DNA of 64,000 bases from contig OZ007004.1 in NCBI GenBank assembly GCA_963931105.1, positions 2,046,001 to 2,110,000 on the forward strand, given 5' to 3'. The notes under the pieces were generated by a model, which saw only the letters and a program-made list of their open reading frames with translations, was not told the DNA's origin and did not search any database. The stretch is from UMGS1590 sp900552455. GTDB lineage: Bacteria; Bacillota; Peptococcia; Peptococcales; Peptococcaceae. Position numbers and translations under genes: made by a program. Shown here piece after piece: positions 7,225-15,895 of this stretch (its first letter is position 1; each line of letters opens with the position of its first letter).

Positions 7225-8631
7225 ATGTCTGCAAGTACATCTATTAATAAAAAGCTGCTACTAAAATGGGCTATTTCTATCGTTGTTTCCATTATACCTC
7301 TATTTGTCGCAACAAATGATGTATACACGGCGCAGATTCAGCATTTCTTAGTATTTACACTATTAGGGATTTGTTTGTTGGCATTTGAATTATTAAATGG
7401 TTTTGCAGTGTCTTTCCTCATGATAGCTGGTTGGGTCTTAACCGGAGTTACAGATTTTGCAGGTGCAATGACTTCGTTTACTACAACAAACTTTATCATG
7501 ATTGTAACCGCAATGGTATTTGTCAATGTATTATCTAAGACAGGTGTTTTAACCAGATTAGGCTATTGGTGCATTTTGAAAGCCGGTGGATCTTTCAAAG
7601 GGATGATTTGGGGACTGTTCTTTACAATCATTCTAATTCAATTCGTTGGATTTGTACTAATGATGGTCCTTTGCTATGCTTTGGCATATGCGATGTACAG
7701 AGCTTTTGAACTTAAACCAACAGATAAGGAAAGTGTTGTGATTGTTTGGGTTACTTCGTTGGCAGCAATTACATCTGCAGTATATTTGTATTGCCCAATT
7801 ACTGTAACGCTGGTTAATGCTTCAGCAAGTACAGTCATCGAAGGATTTAATTTAGTATGGTATAAATTGATATTCTATAATTTACCAATGTTGTTGGTAA
7901 GTATTTTCCTTGTTTGGTTAGTATTGAAATGGTATGAAAAATCAGCGAAAAAATCTAACGCAGAAAATGTGAAGGGCAAGGAATATTTCCGTGAAAAATA
8001 TGCAGAGCTTGGTAAAATCAAAATTGAAGAGAAAAAATGTGCTGTTATTTTAGCATTATTGGCGATCTTCTTATTTACACAGGAACTTCACGGATTGGAT
8101 TCGGCCTATGGCTTTCTTTTTGCGGCTGTAATCAGTTATTTCCCTGGTATATCTTTGGCAGATAATAATTGCATAAAAAATGTAGGTTGGGATAATATTT
8201 TCGTCCTAGTAGTATTTTTAACAATTGGAGAGTTGGCTACTTCGCTTGGTTTAACGTCAATTATCAGCCAATCCATCATTCCTTTGATTACAAAAATGGG
8301 GAATTATTGGAGTCCACTCGGGACCGCGGTATTAGCCGGACTTGTTAACTTTGTACTTTCACCTTTTGCAATGACTGCAGCTTTGCCAGGGCCTATCGCA
8401 GCGTATTGTTTAGGCGCTGGATTTAACCCAATGGTTCACATAGTTTCTTTGTATTTGGCGAAGGAAATTATCTTCTTGCCATATGAATACCCAGCATATT
8501 TGATCTTATTTGCTTTTGGCATGGTTAAAATGGGCACTATGATTAAGATTTGTACAATCAAATCGTTGCTGATCTTAGTAGCATTTATTGTGGTAATGAT
8601 GCCATATTGGTGGCTAATAGGGTTATATTAA
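7225..8631 (+). CDS. Anion permease of the SLC13/ArsB-like ion transporter type
   Basis: A 468-residue, very hydrophobic protein with roughly eleven or twelve membrane segments and a charged cytoplasmic loop near the middle (about residues 235-270, KWYEKSAKKSNAENVKGK). Two halves with re-entrant-like Ser/Pro/Gly segments (VTLVNASAST and SPFAMTAALPGP) resemble the ion transporter superfamily that includes SLC13 dicarboxylate/sulfate carriers. The classic SNT signature is not evident, so family assignment is tentative. RBS AAAGGGGG precedes the ATG. Being downstream of the hydrolase and in the same AT-rich block, it likely imports that enzyme's substrate or handles its product (inference). Confidence 0.65.
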   Translation: MSASTSINKKLLLKWAISIVVSIIPLFVATNDVYTAQIQHFLVFTLLGICLLAFELLNGFAVSFLMIAGWVLTGVTDFAGAMTSFTTTNFIMIVTAMVFVNVLSKTGVLTRLGYWCILKAGGSFKGMIWGLFFTIILIQFVGFVLMMVLCYALAYAMYRAFELKPTDKESVVIVWVTSLAAITSAVYLYCPITVTLVNASASTVIEGFNLVWYKLIFYNLPMLLVSIFLVWLVLKWYEKSAKKSNAENVKGKEYFREKYAELGKIKIEEKKCAVILALLAIFLFTQELHGLDSAYGFLFAAVISYFPGISLADNNCIKNVGWDNIFVLVVFLTIGELATSLGLTSIISQSIIPLITKMGNYWSPLGTAVLAGLVNFVLSPFAMTAALPGPIAAYCLGAGFNPMVHIVSLYLAKEIIFLPYEYPAYLILFAFGMVKMGTMIKICTIKSLLILVAFIVVMMPYWWLIGLY

Positions 8632-8643
8632 ATAGTAACATTG

Positions 8644-8680
8644 AAAAACTCCGCGGGACTAAGTCCGAGCGGAGTTTTTT
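8644..8680. terminator. Bidirectional terminator between permease and the small convergent gene
   Basis: aaaaactccgc (8644-8654) pairs with gcggagttttt (8669-8679), and the loop holds a smaller ggac/gtcc stem. T runs flank both sides, so it can serve the permease transcript and the minus-strand gene ending at 8690. Confidence 0.88.
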
Positions 8681-8689
8681 GCAAAAATC

Positions 8690-8974
8690 TTATTCTACAT
8701 CCGGTGCGGTGTAGGTTTTGAAGGTCATCATATTGAGAGGGATCTCTCTCAGATGCTCGACGAGATCTGGGCGGCCCCAGAACTGTTCTTTATCGCCGAG
8801 ATTATCCTTGTCGCCGAGCAGGAGAACGACTGGCGCGTTGCCGCCGAAGCCCTGGATGAAGGCCTGCATATATTTTGCGCGTTCCATTGGTTCTTTGTCG
8901 ACGAAGGATTTATCAACGACAGCCACGCCGATGACGCGTGTGTCGGTTTTTACTAAAGCACCATTAAATTTCAT
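8690..8974 (-). CDS. Small protein of unknown function (94 aa)
   Basis: I do not recognise this protein. It begins MKFNGALVKTDTRVIGVAVV with AGGAGGT 7 nt before the ATG. It looks like a compact alpha/beta fold: a beta-rich start, a helix rich in charged residues (KEPMERAKYMQAFIQGF), a hydrophobic strand NAPVVLLLGD, then a tail WGRPDLVEHLREIP. There is no signal peptide or membrane segment. It faces the permease gene and lies divergent to rnhB, with its own strong ribosome binding site, so it is likely a real single gene. Its base composition matches the core genome, not the AT-rich block beside it. Confidence 0.7.
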   Translation of the reverse strand: MKFNGALVKTDTRVIGVAVVDKSFVDKEPMERAKYMQAFIQGFGGNAPVVLLLGDKDNLGDKEQFWGRPDLVEHLREIPLNMMTFKTYTAPDVE

Positions 8975-9076
8975 TGCTGCACCTCCTAAGCTTCTGCTAT
9001 AGTATAACATATAACGACACGAATGTGGCGAAAAACATTCGAATCATACACATAATAGAAAACGGAGGGACGCAGG

Positions 9077-9847
9077 ATGGAGAATAAATGGGAAGCGATG
9101 TCGATCAGTCGTATCAAGACAGAGGTCGAAGCGCTGAACGAGGAGGCACGCCTATTGGCTTGTGCGGAACTGATGAACGATCCGCGTAAGGGCGTGGTGG
9201 CTTTTGCGCAAAAAACATTGCGTGCGCATGAGCGCGTTGTGCATGAACGTGCGCGCCTGGAGAAGCTCTGGCGCTTTGAGAACGAGGCGTACGCACAGGG
9301 ATATCGGGCGATCGTCGGCACGGACGAGGTGGGACGTGGGCCGCTCGCTGGACCGGTCGTGGCAGCAGCGGTTGTATTGCCGCGCGGCGTGGAGATTTTA
9401 GGGATCAATGACTCAAAAAAACTCAGCGAAAAACGACGGGAAGCGCTGGCTGAAGAGATCAAAGCGAAAGCGTTGGCTTATAAGATCGCTGAGGTATCGC
9501 CGGCGGAGATCGATCGTGTCAATATCCTGCATGCGGCAGAGCGCGCGATGAAGGAGGCGGTGGAGGCGCTGCCGTTCGGAGATTTTGTGCTCGTCGATGG
9601 TCAGAACCAGCTCGATGTGCGCCTGCCTGTTCGCAATCTCATTGGTGGGGACAGCATCAGCATTTCGATCGCTGCGGCGTCGATCATCGCCAAGGTGTAC
9701 AGAGATCATCTCATGGTTCAGTTGGATTCTGTGTATCCGCAGTACAATTTTGCGCAGAATAAGGGCTATGGTACCGCGGATCATTATGCAGCGCTGCAAA
9801 AATATGGTCCATCGCCGGTGCATCGTCGCTCGTTCAGACTTTTATAA
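9077..9847 (+). CDS. rnhB: Ribonuclease HII
   Basis: The enzyme cuts RNA in RNA/DNA hybrids and at single misincorporated ribonucleotides. Catalytic residues are visible: Asp83-Glu84 in GTDEVGRGPLAGPVVA, an Asp in FVLVDGQ and an Asp in AKVYRDH. The 70-residue N-terminal extension before the catalytic domain, largely helical, is typical of Bacillota RNase HII and gives 256 residues overall. ATG is preceded by GGAGGG. It sits alone between a divergent small gene and a bidirectional terminator. Confidence 0.97.
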   Translation: MENKWEAMSISRIKTEVEALNEEARLLACAELMNDPRKGVVAFAQKTLRAHERVVHERARLEKLWRFENEAYAQGYRAIVGTDEVGRGPLAGPVVAAAVVLPRGVEILGINDSKKLSEKRREALAEEIKAKALAYKIAEVSPAEIDRVNILHAAERAMKEAVEALPFGDFVLVDGQNQLDVRLPVRNLIGGDSISISIAAASIIAKVYRDHLMVQLDSVYPQYNFAQNKGYGTADHYAALQKYGPSPVHRRSFRLL

Positions 9848-9852
9848 GCATG

Positions 9853-9885
9853 AAAAAATCCGCTAGAAAACTCTAGCGGATTTTC
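9853..9885. terminator. Bidirectional terminator between rnhB and the HdrD-like gene
   Basis: tccgctaga (9859-9867) and tctagcgga (9872-9880) form a perfect stem with A and T runs on the two sides, serving rnhB from the left and the convergent iron-sulfur gene from the right. Confidence 0.9.
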
Positions 9886-9896
9886 TATTCTTGCAA

Positions 9897-11528
9897 TTAT
9901 TGCAGGAATTCGAAGAATGGTTCGTCGAACTTGGTCATTGCGTTGACAACGAGTTCTACGAGGCCACCATACTGGAAGTTGTAGTTCTTGGTGAGCCCCC
10001 AATGTGCGAGCATGTCGCGGAAGGTACCCTTGCAGTTGGAGCAAGGAGCGCAGACATACTTAACGAGGTCGGTGTTGTAGATATCTTCTGAGCCGAAGGC
10101 GTCGAGGATCTGTTTCAGCTTCATACGGGAAGATACATTGTCGCGGAAATCGGAGAAGTTCAGGGAGTTCATGATAGCGAACCCGGAACCACCACCGCAG
10201 CAATAGTTATCTACGCCGTGAGGATACATTTCTTTGAAGCGACCTTCTGGCAGAACAGCACGCAGGATTTCGCGCTGAGGTTCAACGATACCCATCTGAC
10301 GAACATAGTTGCATGGGTCATGCAGGGTGACTGGGAAGTCGTTCTTGGATGGATCGAGATCGTAAGTGCCACTCAGAACGAGATCGCGGAGCAGAGGCAG
10401 GAAGCTTTCAACAGGTACACGACCAGTGGATGGGGTGAAACGGTCGGCAACGACGGTTGCAGCCTTGTGAGCATGGCCGCATTCGGCGATGACGATACGG
10501 TTTACACCGAGCTTCTTAGCAGCTTCCATCTGTCTCAGAGCAACTTCCTTGGCGAACATATCGTCATACCAGATACCATAGTTGACGTTGTCATAGCCGC
10601 AGAGGTCGGAGCTGAGGGTCCAGTCGAGGCCGGCTTCATCGAAGAGGATGGTGAAAGCAGTTGGGTTTTCTGGCCAAGCCATGAATTCACCAGCGTTGTG
10701 GATCAGCAGGATATCAGCGCCGTGCTTGTCGATTGGGGTCTTGTAGTCATTGCCAGGATAGAGATCGTTGAGGTCTTCATCCAGAAATTCTACAGTGTCA
10801 ACGAAAGCTGGCTTGGTGATACCAGTGGAAGAACCGGTCTTCAGCTGAAGCTTGGAGCCCTTTTCGCAGAGTGGTTTTGGAACGATACCGAGTTCCTGGC
10901 TGAAGATCTTGCGGATTTCTTTTGCCAGGGAGCCGTTATCGAGACCGAGTGGGCAAGCCTGTGCGCAGCGACGGCAAAGGTTGCAGCGGTATGCGTCTTC
11001 ACCGAGGCGCATAACGGTTTCCCAGTTCAGATCAACGTCTGCACCAGTGAACCATGCTTTGAGCTTGCCTTCTTTGTTGATGTATTTTTTGATCAGACGA
11101 CGCAGAACTTCGATACGCCAGGTTGGGCGATAGATCTCGTTTCTGTCAGTCGAAACAAAGATGTGGCAGGCATCGGAGCAGGTGTTGCACTTTGCGCAGT
11201 ATTCAACGGTCAGGTCCAGTACCTGGATCATACCTTTGTTGGCTTCGTCGTTGACGAGTTTTTCAAGGCCGCGCAGGAACTTGTTGCAAAGTTCTTCCTC
11301 TTCTTCAGGGGTCTGAGGCTTCTTGAAGTTGTCAAGAGCGATGACACCGTCGAGCTCAGCATAGTAGGTGTCGCGCCATTCAGGTTTCATTTCTTTGTAT
11401 TTTGGCCACGTTGCAGGATCTTCAAAAGGTGCAGGCAGCGGCATGAGGTGCTTGTTGTCAAGAACCGTTGTGAGCTGTTCGCCTCTGACTGCGATGTCAC
11501 GTGGACGAATAAGTCTTCCGTCGATCAA
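9897..11528 (-). CDS. HdrD/DsrK-like iron-sulfur protein (heterodisulfide-reductase type)
   Basis: The 543-residue protein contains two ferredoxin-like cluster motifs (CAKCNTCSDACH, near residues 111-121, and CNLCRRCAQACP, near 182-192) and two cysteine-rich CCG domains: LCGYDNVNYG with a later H-C pair, then HDPCNYVRQMG, YCCGGGSGF and CAPCSNCKGTFRD. This is the layout of HdrD and DsrK/HmeD, which reduce disulfides or related sulfur substrates with electrons from a membrane partner. About 100 residues precede the first cluster. I chose TTG because AAAGGAGGAG lies just upstream. The next gene upstream encodes the matching membrane subunit. The natural electron acceptor is unknown. Confidence 0.85.
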   Translation of the reverse strand: MIDGRLIRPRDIAVRGEQLTTVLDNKHLMPLPAPFEDPATWPKYKEMKPEWRDTYYAELDGVIALDNFKKPQTPEEEEELCNKFLRGLEKLVNDEANKGMIQVLDLTVEYCAKCNTCSDACHIFVSTDRNEIYRPTWRIEVLRRLIKKYINKEGKLKAWFTGADVDLNWETVMRLGEDAYRCNLCRRCAQACPLGLDNGSLAKEIRKIFSQELGIVPKPLCEKGSKLQLKTGSSTGITKPAFVDTVEFLDEDLNDLYPGNDYKTPIDKHGADILLIHNAGEFMAWPENPTAFTILFDEAGLDWTLSSDLCGYDNVNYGIWYDDMFAKEVALRQMEAAKKLGVNRIVIAECGHAHKAATVVADRFTPSTGRVPVESFLPLLRDLVLSGTYDLDPSKNDFPVTLHDPCNYVRQMGIVEPQREILRAVLPEGRFKEMYPHGVDNYCCGGGSGFAIMNSLNFSDFRDNVSSRMKLKQILDAFGSEDIYNTDLVKYVCAPCSNCKGTFRDMLAHWGLTKNYNFQYGGLVELVVNAMTKFDEPFFEFLQ

Positions 11529-11585
11529 GATTACTCCTCCTTTAGAAAACAAATCGAGTTGCGATAGATGCACTAGAGATTTTTA

Positions 11586-12449
11586 TTACTTGTCCATCAA
11601 TGGGGCAGCCCACTTCATATCATCGCTTGGCTTGATGTCAGCCTGGGCAATGATCGTTTCTTCGACTTTGCTGCCAGGAACGTTTGGAGCGTTGTCCCAG
11701 ATAACCTTGTGGAATGTGTAATATTTGCCAACATAGTGGCTCATCTTGCAGACCGGAATGTAGATAAGCAGACCGCAGACGATCAGGAGATTGATCTTGG
11801 TTGGTTTGTTCAGGCCCTTCAGAGATTTGAAGTGCAGCATGCTGCGGATGACCTTGGAAACATAACCGTAGCTGAATTTATTGGATGCAAATGCGACTAA
11901 GCCGGAAAAGGCTCCTGCAAACAAAAATCCAAGATTAAAGAATTCCTGAGGCGTGGTGTAGCTTCTGAATTCGCGGTCAGTAAGACGTTTTACGAGCAGA
12001 CCTACCGTACCGGAGCAAATGAGCAAGCCAGATGCCAGACCGAGCACGGTGACTGCAAGAGACACCAACCCGGCGAGGATACCGGAGAATGGCAGGATGA
12101 CGCCTGCTGTTGCAACAACCAGCATAGCGATGGTGACATAGATGCCGAGGTGAAGTGCGTAGGAGATCCACCAGAATTTTCTCTGCTTAACGAAGAGCTT
12201 CTTGATGAAGAGCATTTCCTTCAGCATATCCACGATTTCGCCAACATGGTTCTTTTTGCGTGGCTGTTCCCACCATTTTTGGTCTTCAAAATAAGATCCA
12301 CCGTGTTCAGCTTTTTCTTCCGGTTCCCCAGGGATTGGGTACAGATCCTGACGACCATGCATCGGCTTCTTTGCATAGTCCATAAATTTACGGACCGTAG
12401 CTGCAAAGAAGAAGATAATGGCAAACCAGCATAAAAGGGTTAACAACAT
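11586..12449 (-). CDS. HdrE/DsrM/NarI-like membrane cytochrome b subunit
   Basis: The 287-residue membrane protein starts at an ATG 9 nt after AAGGAGGT, giving MLLTLLCWFAIIFFF. After the first membrane helix a charged cytoplasmic loop (about residues 25-80) is followed by four more hydrophobic segments, including SYALHLGIYVTIAMLVV, whose His may ligate haem b. This resembles the gamma subunit of respiratory nitrate reductase and HdrE/DsrM, which pass electrons from the quinone pool to an iron-sulfur partner. It is 57 bp upstream of the HdrD-like gene, so the two form a complex-encoding pair. MenA in the same window supplies a plausible menaquinone link. Confidence 0.8.
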   Translation of the reverse strand: MLLTLLCWFAIIFFFAATVRKFMDYAKKPMHGRQDLYPIPGEPEEKAEHGGSYFEDQKWWEQPRKKNHVGEIVDMLKEMLFIKKLFVKQRKFWWISYALHLGIYVTIAMLVVATAGVILPFSGILAGLVSLAVTVLGLASGLLICSGTVGLLVKRLTDREFRSYTTPQEFFNLGFLFAGAFSGLVAFASNKFSYGYVSKVIRSMLHFKSLKGLNKPTKINLLIVCGLLIYIPVCKMSHYVGKYYTFHKVIWDNAPNVPGSKVEETIIAQADIKPSDDMKWAAPLMDK

Positions 12450-12820
12450 AACTATCTTACCTCCTTGTGTATACAATGCTATTTTTCGAATATCCATCAC
12501 ATAGTCGCATCTGTATTTTGGCATTCGACGTACATTGTACTTATCATAACTATATCAGATTAACGTGAAATTTTGAACTAATTTCTGCAAAATTCGCTGA
12601 TTTGTAGCGGATAGAAAATCGTTATGGCATTTTACCAGTTTTTTTATTGAGCATGTTCAAAATTTGAGACGAGGATATCAAAGCGCGCACCAGTCAAAGG
12701 ATTCGTTGATGGGATAAATCACTGCATTCTTTAGGAAATTCGTCCGCGTTTATTGACTTTTTTTGAAAGTTGATTATTATTAAATTATGAGAATTTTTCT
12801 TATCGAGTAGGAGGAGAATT
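12450..12820. other. Divergent intergenic region, HdrE-like gene / CoA-disulfide reductase gene
   Basis: About 370 bp without a gene. It is AT-rich and holds a good plus-strand promoter near 12753-12780. A small inverted repeat (aattttg at 12569-12575, caaaatt at 12588-12594) could be an operator but is short. I see no riboswitch or RNA gene, and no convincing minus-strand promoter for the Hdr-like pair. Confidence 0.6.
12753..12780 (+). promoter_or_regulatory. Sigma-70-type promoter for the CoA-disulfide reductase gene
   Basis: TTGACT and TATTAT are separated by 16 bp, 40 bp before the ATG at 12821, with GGAGGAG before that start. Confidence 0.7.
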
Positions 12821-14518
12821 ATGAGCGAATTAAATGTTGTTGTAATCGGCGGCGTTTCCTGTGGCCCAAAATCTGCAGCACGTCTTAAAAGATTGATGCC
12901 GGAAGCCAACGTAACGCTGATCGAACGCGGAGATTATATCTCCTATGGCGGCTGCGGCCTGCCATATTACATCGGTTCCATCGTTAAGGAACTGAACGAC
13001 CTGATGACCACTTCCTGGGATGCTGTTCGTACGCCTGAGTTTATGAAAGCAACCAAGGATATGAACACCCTTCTCGGCTGGGAAGCGACCAAGATCGATC
13101 GCGACAAGAAGGTTGTTGAAGTCAAAAATGTGAAGACCGGCGAAGAAAAAGCCCTGCCATATGACAAGGTTGTCATCGCGACAGGTTCCAGCAACTCCAA
13201 GCCACCGATCACCAATATCGATGCCAAAGGTGTTTTCGGCGTGAAAACACCTGTAGATGGCGTTGAGATCCAGAACTATCTCAAGGGCGGCGTTGGCGCT
13301 GCTGTTGTCATCGGTGCTGGTCTCATCGGCATGGAAACTGCTGAAGCCTTCGCAAACTGGGGCATTGACGTAACTGTCATCGAAATGATGGATCAGATCT
13401 TCCCTAAGATGATCGACAAGGATATGTCCATCGTTGTTCAGGATTATCTGGAAAAAGAAGATCTGAACTTCATGCTGTCCACCGCTGTTAAGGAAATCAA
13501 AGTGGACGATGAAGGCAAGGTTTGCGGCGTTATCACCGACAAAGGTGAGCTCGACTGCGATCTCGTTCTCGTGGCAGCAGGTGTGCGTCCGGAAATTTCC
13601 CTGGCGAAGGAAGCTGGTCTTGAATGCGACCGCACCATCACCGTTAACGAATTCATGCAGACCTCTGATCCAGACATCTATGCTGGTGGCGACTGCGTTT
13701 CTGTAACCCATCGCATTTCCGGCGAAAAGATCTATGGGCCAATGGGCTCCACTGCCAACAAGCACGGCCGTATCATCGGCACAAACATCGCCAAAGGCAA
13801 TGTTCAGACCTTCCCAGGCGTGCTCGGCACCTCTATCTGCAAGATGTTCGACTGGTCCATCGGTAAAGTTGGTCTGACTGAAGCCGATGCCAAACGTCTT
13901 GGCTATGATGTTGCGACCTGCGTAGTTCCTGGTCCGGACATCACCCATTTCATCCCTGGCAAGAAGCTGATCATGGTCAAAACCGTTGCAGACAAGAAAA
14001 CTGCGCGCATCCTTGGTGTACAGATCGTTGGTCCTGGTAATGTTGACAAGCGCATCGACACCATGGCAGGCGCCCTCTCTGCAAATCCACAGCTGACTGC
14101 TTATGACATGGGCAACATGGATCTGGCTTATGCGCCACCATTCTCTTCGGCTGTCGACAATCTGCTTGTTAACGCCAACGTTATCCAGAATGAACTGGAA
14201 GGCCGCGCACATTCCTACGACTTCTTCGAATCTCTCGAAAAACTGCAGGATGAAAACGTTGTTTTCGTCGATCTGCGTGTTGACGATGAAGTCAAGGCAA
14301 TGCCATTCGAAACGCCAAACTATCACCACATCCCAATCGAAGAATTGCGTGCACGCATGGATGAACTGCCACGTGACAAAGAAATCATCGTGTTCTGCAT
14401 CCTCTGCACCCGTGGCTATGAAGCACAGCTCATTCTTGAACAGAACGGATTCACCAACGTTCACTTCATCAAGGGCGGCATCATGTTCTGGCCATTCAAG
14501 AAATACCTCAATAAGTAA
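12821..14518 (+). CDS. CoA-disulfide-reductase-like FAD oxidoreductase fused to a rhodanese domain
   Basis: The 565-residue protein starts with an FAD-binding motif (VVVIGGVSCGPKSAARL), a second NAD(P)H-binding Rossmann motif (VVIGAGLIGMETAEAF) and a dimerisation domain. Cys45 in SYGGCGLPYY matches the single redox Cys of CoA disulfide reductases and NADH-dependent persulfide reductases. The last 100 residues are a rhodanese domain with the active loop C526-X4-R531 (FCILCTRGYEAQ), ending GGIMFWPF. Such fusions reduce CoA disulfides, CoA persulfide or polysulfide. It is divergent from an Hdr-like pair, suggesting shared disulfide or sulfur redox work (inference). Confidence 0.9.
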   Translation: MSELNVVVIGGVSCGPKSAARLKRLMPEANVTLIERGDYISYGGCGLPYYIGSIVKELNDLMTTSWDAVRTPEFMKATKDMNTLLGWEATKIDRDKKVVEVKNVKTGEEKALPYDKVVIATGSSNSKPPITNIDAKGVFGVKTPVDGVEIQNYLKGGVGAAVVIGAGLIGMETAEAFANWGIDVTVIEMMDQIFPKMIDKDMSIVVQDYLEKEDLNFMLSTAVKEIKVDDEGKVCGVITDKGELDCDLVLVAAGVRPEISLAKEAGLECDRTITVNEFMQTSDPDIYAGGDCVSVTHRISGEKIYGPMGSTANKHGRIIGTNIAKGNVQTFPGVLGTSICKMFDWSIGKVGLTEADAKRLGYDVATCVVPGPDITHFIPGKKLIMVKTVADKKTARILGVQIVGPGNVDKRIDTMAGALSANPQLTAYDMGNMDLAYAPPFSSAVDNLLVNANVIQNELEGRAHSYDFFESLEKLQDENVVFVDLRVDDEVKAMPFETPNYHHIPIEELRARMDELPRDKEIIVFCILCTRGYEAQLILEQNGFTNVHFIKGGIMFWPFKKYLNK

Positions 14519-14531
14519 GCAATTGTTCTGC

Positions 14532-14567
14532 AACCGCTCTGAACTTGTGTCGGAGCGGTTTTCTTTT
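14532..14567 (+). terminator. Terminator after the CoA-disulfide reductase gene
   Basis: aaccgctc (14532-14539) pairs with gagcggtt (14553-14560), followed by ttcttttt. Confidence 0.85.
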
Positions 14568-14665
14568 TGCCAGAGCCCCTTGCGGGAGCGGCGTGAATAA
14601 GATACAATCTTACTGTTAAACATTAATTTGAAACACACCCATGCATAGAGGAGGCACTTAACTTT

Positions 14666-15895
14666 ATGTACGATCAGATCTTAATCCGCTATGGGGAGCT
14701 CTCATTAAAAGGGAAGAACCAGAAGCAGTTTTTAAAAACCCTGGTGAAAAATATCCGCCACCAGATCAAATTGGACACCGGCATCGCCTGCGAAGTTCAC
14801 GACATCCACGGGCGCGTTGTCATTCCGCTGAATGGTCAGGATCCAACGCAGTTTTATCCAAGCCTGGATCGCGTCTTCGGCATTTCGTCCTACAGCCCTG
14901 TCACATCCTGCGATCTCACGGAAGAGGCGATCATCGAGACAGCGATCAGCGAGATGCATCAGTTCGATGGTCAGAACCTGCGTTTCCGCGTCACTGTGAA
15001 GCGTGCCAACAAGCGCTTTCCGATCCGTTCCATGGATATGCAGCTCAAAGTGGCAGAGAAACTCCTCGACGAATTTCCAAATCTCACCGGCGACCTTGAG
15101 CATTACGATGTGGAGCTCAACATCGACATCCGTTTCGATAAAACCTATATCTACGTGAAGAAATATAAAGGCCTCGGTGGACTTCCACTCGGAACCGGCG
15201 GACGTGCTGTTGCGTTGCTTTCCGGCGGTATCGACAGTCCTGTCGCCATGTGGTCGATCATGCGTCGCGGTGTCGTTGTCGAAGCGATCCATTTCCATTC
15301 TTATCCATACACCTCTCAGCAGGCAGAGGAAAAAGTGCTCTCTCTGGCTGAGAAGGTCGGCAAATTTGGCGGTCACGTCATCGTTCATCTTGTGCCGTTT
15401 ACGCGCATCCAGGAAGCCATTGGCATGAATTGTCAGGATAACCTGCGCATTACGCTGATGCGTCGTATCATGCTGCGTATCGCTGAGCGAATTGCTGATA
15501 TCCGCAACGCCAAGGCCATCGTCACCGGGGATGACCTCGGACAGGTTGCCAGCCAGACCATCGAGAGCATCTATGCCATCAATCAGGTGACGACCATGCC
15601 GATCTTTCGTCCGCTCATCGCTTACGACAAGCTTGACATCATGGATATTGCACAGAAGATCGACACTTATGATATTTCCATCTTGCCATACGAGGATTGC
15701 TGCACCGTTTTCGTGCCAAAAGAACCAAAGACCAAGCCACGCGTCGATGAATGTCAGTACAATGAAAGTCTCATCCCGGATCTTGATGCCATGATCTGGA
15801 ACGCTATCAAGAAGACAGAAACCGTTGTTTGCTATGGTGACGGCAGAGAGCGCGTGCGCCATCCATTTGAACTGCCGGAAGGAGATGCAGAATAA
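14666..15895 (+). CDS. thiI: tRNA 4-thiouridine synthase ThiI (no rhodanese domain)
   Basis: ThiI adenylates tRNA uridine-8 and inserts sulfur; it can also serve thiamine thiazole synthesis. The 409 residues contain an N-terminal ferredoxin-like domain, a THUMP domain (about 60-165) and a PP-loop ATPase with SGGIDSP near residue 185. The C-terminal rhodanese domain of the E. coli enzyme is absent, as in Bacillus, where a dedicated cysteine desulfurase delivers sulfur directly; no such desulfurase gene is adjacent here. GAGGAGG-type RBS precedes ATG. The stop overlaps a 49-codon gene by one base (TAATG). Confidence 0.95.
   Translation: MYDQILIRYGELSLKGKNQKQFLKTLVKNIRHQIKLDTGIACEVHDIHGRVVIPLNGQDPTQFYPSLDRVFGISSYSPVTSCDLTEEAIIETAISEMHQFDGQNLRFRVTVKRANKRFPIRSMDMQLKVAEKLLDEFPNLTGDLEHYDVELNIDIRFDKTYIYVKKYKGLGGLPLGTGGRAVALLSGGIDSPVAMWSIMRRGVVVEAIHFHSYPYTSQQAEEKVLSLAEKVGKFGGHVIVHLVPFTRIQEAIGMNCQDNLRITLMRRIMLRIAERIADIRNAKAIVTGDDLGQVASQTIESIYAINQVTTMPIFRPLIAYDKLDIMDIAQKIDTYDISILPYEDCCTVFVPKEPKTKPRVDECQYNESLIPDLDAMIWNAIKKTETVVCYGDGRERVRHPFELPEGDAE

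Noticed and set aside
10218..11567. 449-codon plus-strand frame opposite the HdrD-like gene
   Set aside because: The minus strand has clear iron-sulfur motifs in order and a strong RBS; the plus frame has none.
12830..14638. 602-codon open frame antisense to the CoA-disulfide reductase gene
   Set aside because: It mirrors the codon pattern of a well-supported gene and lacks a credible start, RBS or domain.
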